A DNA stretch of 64,000 nucleotides, taken from positions 55,889 to 119,888 of the forward strand of contig CAMXCT020002004.1 in the NCBI GenBank assembly GCA_947184155.2. The letters are read 5' to 3'. Of this stretch, positions 11,401-19,600 are shown one piece after another; position 1 is the stretch's first letter; every line of letters begins with the position of its first letter. A program made the position numbers and the translations under genes. The DNA is from Cladocopium goreaui (Eukaryota; Sar; Dinophyceae; Suessiales; Symbiodiniaceae). Under the pieces are notes generated by a model, which was given only the letters and a program-made list of their open reading frames with translations, searched no databases and was not told the DNA's origin.

Positions 11401-14400
11401 AACGACAAAACGCACGTGTGCATTGATATCACTGGGGAAGATGACCATACTGAGCAAATTGACCTCACACGGCCATCCTTTGAACGTGAGACTCAAAGTC
11501 AGTCCCCACAACTTCGTTTTGCTTCTCTCTCTCCTTTTGCTGAATCTAGCCGAAAATGGTTCCCGACCCTTGATGCTACCGTTATTGCTGACTTAGCTAA
11601 CAAAGCCCAAGCCATTGCGATCCACTGTAGTCACATGTCTAGCATGAATACTGCATTGTACCTCCTATCAAGAGGGCCTTGGATCCCAACACATGTTAGT
11701 ATACATGTTCGACAAGCAGCCCTTGCAGCAGTAGGTGTAGGGTGGAGCTGGGTCCATCAAGTACCCACGGTTTTTCCCTTTACATGTTTTGACGCCTGCC
11801 TATCCTTAGCAACACTTCGCACCATTCCCCCCAATGACACTACACAAAATGATGCAGTGTATGAATTATATTCAATTGTATGCGCTAACCTTAGTCAGAG
11901 TACACGTAGTTTTCTTTTCTCAAGGCTTGTGTTACAATGTCAGGAGTGTTTACGGTCTAGTGCAATACCAATTGACACCTTCACTGCGACAATCAAGCCT
12001 AATACAGGTATAGATGACCTTTGTGACTCGTTAGTTCCAATTTGGAATACTGATGAATTGACAGAGTGTCAAGCTTGTTCATGTCTAGATGCTGCCAAAG
12101 CCAAGTGGAAGTGCGGTAAATTTGGCCCCTTGATCATCGTTCGAATCAAGGTACCTCCAGGATGCTCTTTTCCGAAACTCGAGGAAGAACGACTCCCACT
12201 TGGGCATAAATTTATGTTCCAAGAAAGAGAGTATGAAATCCAGTGTCTCATAGCCACCACTAGGCTTGACTTTGACAGCCAGCTCATAGTCCTGCATACT
12301 AGTCAGCCTGGAATGATAAGTATGTACGACCACAACAATGGTATACGAGTTGCGGACTACAAGCATGTCAGCGGGAAGCTCCTCATCAGTGGGCTTGTCA
12401 TACTGCCAGTCAAATCACCCAAAGCAATTCTAATGACAAAGCAACTTTCTGAAGCAGCAGGAGGTGGTGAAGTTGCGCAGTATCGTAGAAGACAATTAAA
12501 GGTTGTCAAAGGCTTTCTCAAATCGCCTCGAAAGCAGAGAAGAACACGAACCTCGCAGCTCTCTCACCCTTCTTGCAAGCACAATGCTAAAACCAAGTCG
12601 AGCAAGAAGAAGGCGAAGACGACCAGACATGGACCCCCTAAAGATGGTAAGAATGAGGATATAGTTGAAGAGATTGACCCTGAAGGATTACCTAAGATTA
12701 TCGCACACGGAACGCTGGCCAACATTGGTGTTATCTCGATGTTTGATGGAGTCGGATCTGTCTATCACATCATTAAGAAAAAACTAGGTAAACCCCCTAC
12801 TATTTTCATCGCAGCAGAAATTGATCCTGTCTTACGTCGGCTTGTTGCTGCTGAAATAGGGCTGCGAGAAGACCAACAGTGGGGATATACGATCGAAGGG
12901 GTTGCTACCATCTACGTTAAAGATGTCTGGGATTTAGTTGCCTGTGATTCTCTGATCCTTCGTCAAGCCAAGGCAATGCACCCTACAATCAAGTGGATTG
13001 TTGTTGCAGGATCTCCCTGTCAAGATCTTACTTATGCAGGTTACTTAAATGGATTGCTTGGACTGACAGGTCAGCGAAGCAGGCTCTTCTTTATAGTCTA
13101 CCTTGTTATTCGGCATCTTCAGAAGCTCTTTGGAACTGAATCGATCCGATACTTGACAGAGAATGCTGGAAGCATGCAAGTTGTACAAACTGACCGCAAA
13201 CCTAAAGGTGTGCAGCGCCTTGAGCAGTCAGAACACTTCCAAATGTTTCTATACTGTCTTGGACTTCCTAGTAAGCAACCAACCAACCGGTGGGTCTGGG
13301 ACACGAGTCCCTACTATGGCATTCAGCGAAAAAGGGTATTTCTACGGAGTCACATGGACACAGAGGAGCTTGCCAGTGTTCCACTTACATTTCTAGATGA
13401 ATGGGGCCCATTAGTGACCTTGAACGGTGAAAACTTACCATTGGCCCCATTACTCCGAACAAGAGGGCTGTCAAACAGTGGAATTCTGAAGCTCTCCTGG
13501 ACAGGCTACCAGCCCAGTGCACTTCTATGGGATTATTCCTTTTTTGGTGGGAGGAAGTCTTTCATGTTGTTAACCCAAATGGCTGAGGGAGTTAGATTCC
13601 CAAACCTGCCATGGGCAAGCTTCATCCCTGCTCACTTTCTCCCTATATGGAAAAGCTTCCTTATCACTCTTCAAACAGACAAAGCGACCACATCCAAAAA
13701 AGATGAACTCATCGAACAACTGGTGCCTATCTTTCATAATCCTAATATTGTACTGCCAATGAGAATCCTGACGGTCCAAGAAGTACGTAAATTAGCAGGA
13801 CTCGAGAATATCTTAACGACAGAAAGACATGGGCCTTCCCTTCTCACGGATAAAGTGGTTCGAGATTTTTGTGGCAATAGTTTTCATCCATCTCTCATCA
13901 GTGCGGCCCTCGGTACCGATGATCAATTACAACAGTGGGTTGATGGAAACAATGATGCGCAGCCGTACCACAAGGACCTACCGAGTATCCAAGAAGTTTA
14001 TTCTAAATACCAGGACTTGCTGAAGCTGGTTTTAGAACAAGCAGCTGCTCGAGGAGTTCAACTCAGAGATGACAAAGTGGATTTTGAAGCAAAATGGCGG
14101 CACTACTCTCTTAATGACAGCGTTGAATCAGCTTGCCCCCCAGTAGTGCACCAGCCGACAGTTTTCGCATTTTTACAAGGGTCCAACCCCCCTAAGTATC
14201 ATGGAACCCACAGTGAGGATAAACCCCCTTTTGGTGACAAAGAGTTGAGCAATATTCTGACACAATCTCGGATTGATTGGATGCTAGAGTCCTCAAACAC
14301 ATATGAAAATGTTACCCTATCAGCGCACATGCTCTATTTGGCTGTTAAAAATGGTCTTGGATTTCATTCTGAAGCTCAAGAGATTAAAGCAAAGCATATT

Positions 14401-15246
14401 GAACTGTTGAAAGAATATACTGGTGCTGAACAACTTACTGCTATCAAACAACTTTTTGTTGTCTTCCAGATTGCAACGCTCAGTGTAAAGCACCAATTTC
14501 CCTACGGTTTTGTCATTTGGGCACCAAAAATCATGCAACCTCCCCTTATCTATGTAGGGGTACAACGACCTTGCCTGCTATTCCTGTTGCTTTCTCATGA
14601 GCCTGATCAACCGTTTCGCTTTGGAACGGTCGCATTTGACTATCGACAAAGTAAAGACCTTCTCATTCATGCCAACATACCAAAGATATTTGCTGATGTG
14701 GTGCAAGTTTCTTATCACACGTTTACGACCTACCCGATACTTGCTCGAATTGATAATGGACAACACTATATACATCTTAGTGAATTTGCGGCTTTGCAGT
14801 GCCCTTTCTGTGCCTTGTGTTATTTGCACACACTCGGTGCCCCGCAGTGCTTTATGCACAACGCCTTGACCGCTAGCACTGTCATCCATTTACTCGGTGG
14901 ACTGGATGGCACAGGTGGCTTAAGTATTATAGGTGTATTAGCACGAGATGTTAGTGTTGCCAATCCACAATGGATCGCCATACATGTGGTTGACAATCAC
15001 CAAGTTCAAGATCTTGCAGATTCTAAGTCCTTTGTTGCGTACCAAGTTGCCACCCCTGTAGTATGGTCACCAATGTGGTATACGCAGTCATCGTCCATGC
15101 GACGAACGCCCAGGCAACTTGGAACTCAGCTCATGCAATCGCATACACTAGACCCATCAGGAGAATATCTTATCTTCGCAAGTACGGAGGAGTGGAGCAG
15201 GCTACTTTTCGCACTGGGAGAAGCCCCAACGGAGGGAGTAAACTGA
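8443..15246 (+). CDS. Retroelement polyprotein with DNMT3-like cytosine-5 DNA methyltransferase
   Basis: This ORF has 2267 codons starting at an ATG 83 bases after the last stem-loop. Residues about 1-640 are unrecognised and about 650-1060 are a Pro/Ser/Thr-rich linker. A Cys-pair region (CQEC near 1166, CQAC near 1209) is faintly reminiscent of ubiquitin-protease fingers but has no visible catalytic Cys. A cytosine-5 methyltransferase follows at about 1427-1820: motif I 'FDGVG', catalytic 'GSPCQDL' (Cys 1526), 'GLTGQRSRLFF', an ENV-equivalent 'ENAG' (Glu 1573), 'QRKRVF' (Gln 1628) and motif X 'CGNSFHP'. The spacing and the 'G-TG-RLFF' block resemble DNMT3, a de novo enzyme that transfers methyl from SAM to cytosine. 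Residues 1830-2267 are unknown. The ORF ends at TGA, but the same frame stays open into the endonuclease ORF. Similar retrotransposon methylases are known from dinoflagellates. Confidence 0.85.
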   Translation: MSEHIEAQQAAAERLGALGLNATLMVHFPSKIKAPEGILLTTYDQLHSQIAKQETTAYAFPSFGAAQSAMRTLATMQQTVIFIYECHANTGPVEIAAKVFDTCHRHVAAIREIKQLTGALRYQKYPTVLYLVKMDSLSSSPAVIEWQISDTITDELIMPARIAFENFVGKELRQGQYPGVSETSTSPNGCYNSDKSKGSVPLTIKYEKNSCLQRTKIREAIESLQKEVNAAQDTQFQIKEGIDWTRLHKLREAATFTVMSTRHLSDQERNALALELMSFRIKYFFLSKAQVMLKLEGIEIEVLRNLLHCSTTYLPFGQRQQSTQFVLSQVNAIGSNWYRIEVKYAPIGSMPFIPLQIAKSSIIPLLENEVAVIDSELGFALMNAFSASKFEFQTIVNEDNVNVTMLTFWIPHEVKQNFPCSFTVKDRRGNSIVCTIEHCGNILPQNGAPGEPPRHETKGEHWRRIGEKCNPSFKNRLTVIAPVSTQNASQKRRFGLLKDSAYDLQTQQVSYTYSEETYPWILFLESIPVKDTLDIFLNHFSHFEAVNSAKGDFCKQNVLRFEQVSKFTRIMMFEIPTGRQCQINRVDGLESSLYLTKVDALQIYPFKACYLVMLVPPHFDFSAMLTADTKVEAIAAWKFITFDNSGTNGKTTAVPSTSSTQHQLLTKDKRTDQGAKLPRTPPVPPSSKKEIDQLPAYAALGTTPPPTPPSQQVNPYQNSPPLTDAVAGASDHDTANPNAERSSSQGDLKGAQRAGKVPEGQLTPGDARTNPPTVSPTIPWTNLPASHPAGTSEQPITDMVVDQDLHGNNIRKAEEEDKEMLPPQPALLSTPIKKPPTCEGEALSSQKTSLQELKSTYGDVKGDFASKNKLPNELSDPVMTPSSPPGVSPPSQTDNAKPESSDPIVHTLPSQCQPPGASSNAPIGNAPLPEKQSLLPDDAVVVEICKDPPDIATPTTTKSSQAPPLHQGEALPPIQAALQRSSVLSANDKTHVCIDITGEDDHTEQIDLTRPSFERETQSQSPQLRFASLSPFAESSRKWFPTLDATVIADLANKAQAIAIHCSHMSSMNTALYLLSRGPWIPTHVSIHVRQAALAAVGVGWSWVHQVPTVFPFTCFDACLSLATLRTIPPNDTTQNDAVYELYSIVCANLSQSTRSFLFSRLVLQCQECLRSSAIPIDTFTATIKPNTGIDDLCDSLVPIWNTDELTECQACSCLDAAKAKWKCGKFGPLIIVRIKVPPGCSFPKLEEERLPLGHKFMFQEREYEIQCLIATTRLDFDSQLIVLHTSQPGMISMYDHNNGIRVADYKHVSGKLLISGLVILPVKSPKAILMTKQLSEAAGGGEVAQYRRRQLKVVKGFLKSPRKQRRTRTSQLSHPSCKHNAKTKSSKKKAKTTRHGPPKDGKNEDIVEEIDPEGLPKIIAHGTLANIGVISMFDGVGSVYHIIKKKLGKPPTIFIAAEIDPVLRRLVAAEIGLREDQQWGYTIEGVATIYVKDVWDLVACDSLILRQAKAMHPTIKWIVVAGSPCQDLTYAGYLNGLLGLTGQRSRLFFIVYLVIRHLQKLFGTESIRYLTENAGSMQVVQTDRKPKGVQRLEQSEHFQMFLYCLGLPSKQPTNRWVWDTSPYYGIQRKRVFLRSHMDTEELASVPLTFLDEWGPLVTLNGENLPLAPLLRTRGLSNSGILKLSWTGYQPSALLWDYSFFGGRKSFMLLTQMAEGVRFPNLPWASFIPAHFLPIWKSFLITLQTDKATTSKKDELIEQLVPIFHNPNIVLPMRILTVQEVRKLAGLENILTTERHGPSLLTDKVVRDFCGNSFHPSLISAALGTDDQLQQWVDGNNDAQPYHKDLPSIQEVYSKYQDLLKLVLEQAAARGVQLRDDKVDFEAKWRHYSLNDSVESACPPVVHQPTVFAFLQGSNPPKYHGTHSEDKPPFGDKELSNILTQSRIDWMLESSNTYENVTLSAHMLYLAVKNGLGFHSEAQEIKAKHIELLKEYTGAEQLTAIKQLFVVFQIATLSVKHQFPYGFVIWAPKIMQPPLIYVGVQRPCLLFLLLSHEPDQPFRFGTVAFDYRQSKDLLIHANIPKIFADVVQVSYHTFTTYPILARIDNGQHYIHLSEFAALQCPFCALCYLHTLGAPQCFMHNALTASTVIHLLGGLDGTGGLSIIGVLARDVSVANPQWIAIHVVDNHQVQDLADSKSFVAYQVATPVVWSPMWYTQSSSMRRTPRQLGTQLMQSHTLDPSGEYLIFASTEEWSRLLFALGEAPTEGVN
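15244..15246 (+). promoter_or_regulatory. In-frame TGA between methylase and endonuclease ORFs
   Basis: The codons run AAC TGA TTT CTA TTA CTC GGA ATG in one frame, and the frame then stays open to 16650. The TGA is either a readthrough stop separating two polyprotein parts or a CGA to TGA mutation, the expected change at a methylated CpG. Nothing in the sequence alone decides between these. Confidence 0.5.
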
Positions 15247-15261
15247 TTTCTATTACTCGGA

Positions 15262-16650
15262 ATGATGATTCTGCGGAACCTGCCTGCTCCTCTGCTCCGT
15301 ACTCTGCTCAAGATGCTTACTCGATGTGTCAAAACGACTTACCTATTCGAAACAGGGACTCAATGCCCGCCATATTTATCAAAGATACGTGACCTATCAA
15401 TATTGCCCAATATACTCCATGTTCGAACACCATGGTGGAAGCTAACCTTGCAACATGTTGCCGCACTTTTCCATCAGAGTGCTGATAATTTTTATCAGCA
15501 ACTTATGTGTGACTCCCGAACATTACCTTCTCTTGCAGTAGAAGAAATAGGAAGAGGCATTCTCGAATACCGAAAAGCTATCAGGCAAGATCTTCCATTT
15601 AGGCTCAAACGATTACATGTGTGGAATGTATCAGGGTGGACACTTGCAACTAGGGCAGGGGATGCCAAAATGCGACTAGTTAAGCGACTTCTACGGACAG
15701 GCCCGGTCTTATTACAAGAAACCAGATGGCATGCTGAAACCCATCAGGTCTTGCACCATAACATACCAGGCATTCAAGTTGCACACACCCAAGGATTGTT
15801 GACAGAAAGAGGTGGAGTGTCGGGTGGTGCGGCAGCCTTAATTCCACCTGGGTGGAAACTTGACCGAACAGAAGTTGTCATCCCAGGTCGCATTGTCCTT
15901 GCAGTAATCCAAGACAGATACTCTACTATCGGACTTTTGTCAGTGTATTTACATCCACAAACTAAGGTCGTTGAGCTGAAAGAATTAATCGCCTGGGTCA
16001 AGACCAGTAAAGTAGACTTTCCCCTCTATATGGGAGGAGACTTTAACCAGGTTGATACCAGTTGCCCGGACCTATGGAATGAATTATTAGTCCATGCGCA
16101 AGTTCTCGACACGCATCCACAACTTCACACCTTTGAGAGCCCTACTGGAAGTTCAGCACTCGACAGAGTATTATGTCCTACTGATTATATAGCTGCAGCC
16201 CAAATAGATGTGATGGTAGCAGCCAATAAGCGACATCACCTGAGTGGACATTACCAACTCACCGCGACCTTTGTAGTGCGACCAAGAGTCAAAAGTGACA
16301 TGAAAGACCCAGTCCATCAAACCATCCCAACTCACGTGTTTTGTCCTGGAAAGAACGAGGCTAACCCCTATATGGTCCCTAACGATTTACAGGAGCTGAT
16401 AAGAAGGATTCAAAGACTACCCCAAACAGATGAAGTTGAGTTTGTGTCCACCCTTTGGTCTTGGTGGAGACAACAACCTATTCCATCGAATCATCCTAGG
16501 ATTCCCGAGCATGAACTTCTGCGGAAATTCCTTTTAAAATTCGAGCTGAGGTGCTACACGTACCTGCAAAACAATATCATGCACTTCAGACTGCCACTTA
16601 CCATATATTTAATTCTAACGGGGCTAGTGAGCTATATCCAGGAAAAATAA
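15262..16650 (+). CDS. APE-type endonuclease (endonuclease/exonuclease/phosphatase fold) of element 1
   Basis: This 462-codon ORF is in the same frame as the methylase polyprotein. Motifs of the LINE endonuclease appear in order: 'LHVWNVSGW' (Asn near residue 120), 'LLQETRW' (Glu 153), 'GGDFNQVD' (Asp 260, Asn 262), 'SALDRVL' (Asp 301) and 'LSGHYQL' (His 330). The last is normally Ser-Asp-His, so Gly in place of Asp may weaken catalysis. The family nicks target DNA to prime reverse transcription. Its last codons overlap the RT ORF in the -1 frame, and comparison with copy 2 shows that protein similarity changes frame near 16533-16545. The real product is therefore likely an endonuclease-RT fusion. 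Confidence 0.8.
   Translation: MMILRNLPAPLLRTLLKMLTRCVKTTYLFETGTQCPPYLSKIRDLSILPNILHVRTPWWKLTLQHVAALFHQSADNFYQQLMCDSRTLPSLAVEEIGRGILEYRKAIRQDLPFRLKRLHVWNVSGWTLATRAGDAKMRLVKRLLRTGPVLLQETRWHAETHQVLHHNIPGIQVAHTQGLLTERGGVSGGAAALIPPGWKLDRTEVVIPGRIVLAVIQDRYSTIGLLSVYLHPQTKVVELKELIAWVKTSKVDFPLYMGGDFNQVDTSCPDLWNELLVHAQVLDTHPQLHTFESPTGSSALDRVLCPTDYIAAAQIDVMVAANKRHHLSGHYQLTATFVVRPRVKSDMKDPVHQTIPTHVFCPGKNEANPYMVPNDLQELIRRIQRLPQTDEVEFVSTLWSWWRQQPIPSNHPRIPEHELLRKFLLKFELRCYTYLQNNIMHFRLPLTIYLILTGLVSYIQEK
16533..16539 (+). promoter_or_regulatory. Candidate -1 ribosomal frameshift heptamer (T TTA AAA)
   Basis: In the endonuclease frame the bases read CTT TTA AAA TTC, giving the slippery pattern X XXY YYZ with X=T, Y=A, Z=A. 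A -1 slip leads to TTT AAA ATT CGA and continues into the RT frame without a stop (that frame is open from 16515). The site lies where similarity to the uninterrupted copy 2 ORF changes frame. I see no strong downstream pseudoknot, so a plain one-base indel remains possible. Confidence 0.5.
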
Positions 16651-19600
16651 CAATTCGAAGTGATCTGTTGAAACAGATATTTGATTTTCTAGACCAGATC
16701 ACGATGACTCGGCAATATCCCGCTCTCGAGCAGGTAAATCAACAAGCTAGAGGTATCGGCAATAACATTACGTTTTGGAATCGGTTACGATCTATTTGCC
16801 CCAAGGGCGTTATCTATAATGGGCCGATCCTCAATCAGCAGGGAGAACAGTGCACCACCTCCCAGATGCTGGATGAAGCCATGCTGGACACGCGGAACTT
16901 CTGGTTTATTAAGCCTCAAGACTCTCTTCAAGAATGGGAACCCATTTTACGAGAGTACCAGACTGCCTCGCCGTGGCCAAGTATTGAACTTCCCCAGAAA
17001 CAGGACTTTCTCCATACACTCCTTGGCACTAAAGATTCAGCCCCTGGCCCTGATGGAATCCCCTACTCTGCATGGAGGCTCTCCCCTGAAGATAGCTACC
17101 CAGTCTTAGATCAGCTAATGATGAAAATGCTAGCAGGCCTACGAGCTGCACCTGTACAAGTTGGGGTTTGGATACCCAAGGCAAAAGTAGGTCCGACCGC
17201 TGACTACTTTAGGCCCTTAGGAATGCCCAATACTTGTGATAGGCTGGTTGATGGCACCATTGCTGCCGTAGTCATGAAAGCAACTTGTGCATATATGCAT
17301 CCCTCGCAAGTAGTCATGAATTGCTTTAAAGAACCGCAGCACGCGGTCCATGCCATACAAGCCTTACTGGATAGCAATACCCCCGTGGCTGCGCTCCTAG
17401 TTGATCTATCGAAAGCCTTTGAGCGGGTGAATCCCTATTGGATCTTACATATCCTGCGAATGCGCAACGCACCGACATGGGTATGTAATTACGCCAAATA
17501 CATCCTGTTTGGAAGGCTCATCCGCCATAAAGTTCAAGGCAGACTACTGCCGCCTAGGGCGGTGCATGTGGGAGTTGACATGGGAAGGTCTTTCTCAGTA
17601 TTCCTATTCTGTTTGGCAATGGACCCGATATATCACTATATGAATCGTATTCCCCGGGTCATTAGCGTTCAGGGATACATCGACGACAACACGATTGCAG
17701 GGCCGGGATATGACATTACCTGGGTAAGTAGAGTCCATAAATGCTATCAATGTTGCTGGTCGGCAGGGTTTCAAATTGACCAGCATGCTTGTTGGCAAGC
17801 TATCAGCTCTGACTGTCTCCCCTTTTCAGTCCAATCCCTGCCTGGGAGGTTTGAAAGTGAAGTTATTCTCCGACAAAAAAAATACCCTACCGCACGAGCA
17901 GCAATCTTATCGGCTATCCTTTCCCAAAAAACACTTATACTTGCACGAGCTGACAAGTGTATTGGTTTGACCCCTCGAGAAGCTTGCGGTATCCTCAACG
18001 GAACTGACTATACACCCATATGCTCATTGTTGGCACTGGAGTGTAACTGTAGGTGCAAAACAGCATTGGTAATCAACAGTCCGCTTCCAAGCTGGGTGCT
18101 CCGTCAGCTAGATCAGTCAGGTTTCGGGGCACACTGCATCCAAGGTGTTGCAACCTCACTCGGGCTATTACTACTGGGGCGTGCCCAATTGTCTGATCGT
18201 GACTTATGGACAGTAACCACACACCCTACTACCCTTAAACAAATCAATCCTAAAGCTGCCGAAAAGTTTATACATCGACTCAGGCTGTTTCGGCAACCAG
18301 TCCTCTCGGTTGTCTCTAAGAGCATTGCTTTCAACACGTTTGCACAAAGTGTGGTACTATATACCACATCCTATTTTGGTGCTGCCACTGAAGATCTCCA
18401 AATGCTACGCGCGGCAGCAACGGAACTCTTACTTGGACGTAGTTGGATTAGACATGACCTCCTTGCATTTGTATTTCGACTGTGTAAAATTGCACCACTA
18501 CTTGACCCGGGTGTCAGTATCCTTGTTTCTGCATTAGGGCTATTTCTGCGAAAAGGAGGAAAGGTTCATGAACTGTATGTTGAAACTCCACCGGCAGTGA
18601 ACAGACAAACACACGAAGTTAGGATACTATGGCAAGCGTGGGCACGTGTCGTTGGGGAAGATGTCCTAACAAGAGCTGTGTCAGGAAGTGGGACAATCAA
18701 ACAACGCATAAATGCAGTTAAAAAATGTGTGCTCCATCACATGATGCAACTTGCATCTGACTATATTCGTAATAAGGTGCTAACAGCCGGATGGACGGGA
18801 GGAATAAGCTGGGCATGGCTCAGTCATGCTTGCGAGGCCAACAAGCGATGGATTCCTAGTATTACTAGGTTCACCTTGTTACGCTGGGCAGTCAATGAGG
18901 ATGATGATGAGTGGTTAGCACGACGTGGCCAAAGCCGGCAAAAAAAATGTGCTCTCTGTGCCAACTTTGGCCGTGCTTACCCACTCGGTGGCTATCAAAT
19001 CGCAATTTGTGAAACATGTATAGTAACCAAACAGATGACGGCTTTTACGACAGACTCCCTCGTCAGACTGCTTGAGACATCACATAGAGAACTCCCTATG
19101 CAAGAAGAATTGCCAGCAAGTGAAGACTGGGACAAATGCATTGCATGTGCAAAGGGAGACAATACGGTAGGGCATTGGGTTCGGTGGTGTGTAGTACCTA
19201 TCAGCGCACTACGAAGCCTGACAGGAGATAATTCAATACTGTCGTTAGCCGAAGGGTCAAGGAAAAGCGCTAAGCACTTAGCAATAGCCTCGCGAGTAGT
19301 TCATCAATTCAGGTTGCTACTACGGGAATCAGGTGCAATGAGACATCAAGTCTCTGCTCCCACTACCCCCATGGATACCTGGATACATAACCTCGTGCAA
19401 AGAGTACAAACAGAGCTACCCCTGGACCTTCGTATGCAGCATGTAAGGACACAAGCAGTTTCCGCCCACTGTTCTGTTGATGATTCGCTACTCTGGTGCT
19501 GTGACAAACCCCCACTCCACATCTCGTGCGCCCTTGCTCCAGCTCGGGTATGCATTACGCGAGAAGCAGTGGAAACAAATCAAATAATTGCGGTCGTCCC

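Noticed and set aside
8443..15246. Ubiquitin-specific protease domain in the polyprotein (near residues 1100-1350)
   Set aside because: Cys pairs and a 'P-x-I-I-V-R-I-K' stretch are reminiscent, but the catalytic Cys box and the His box are not visible.
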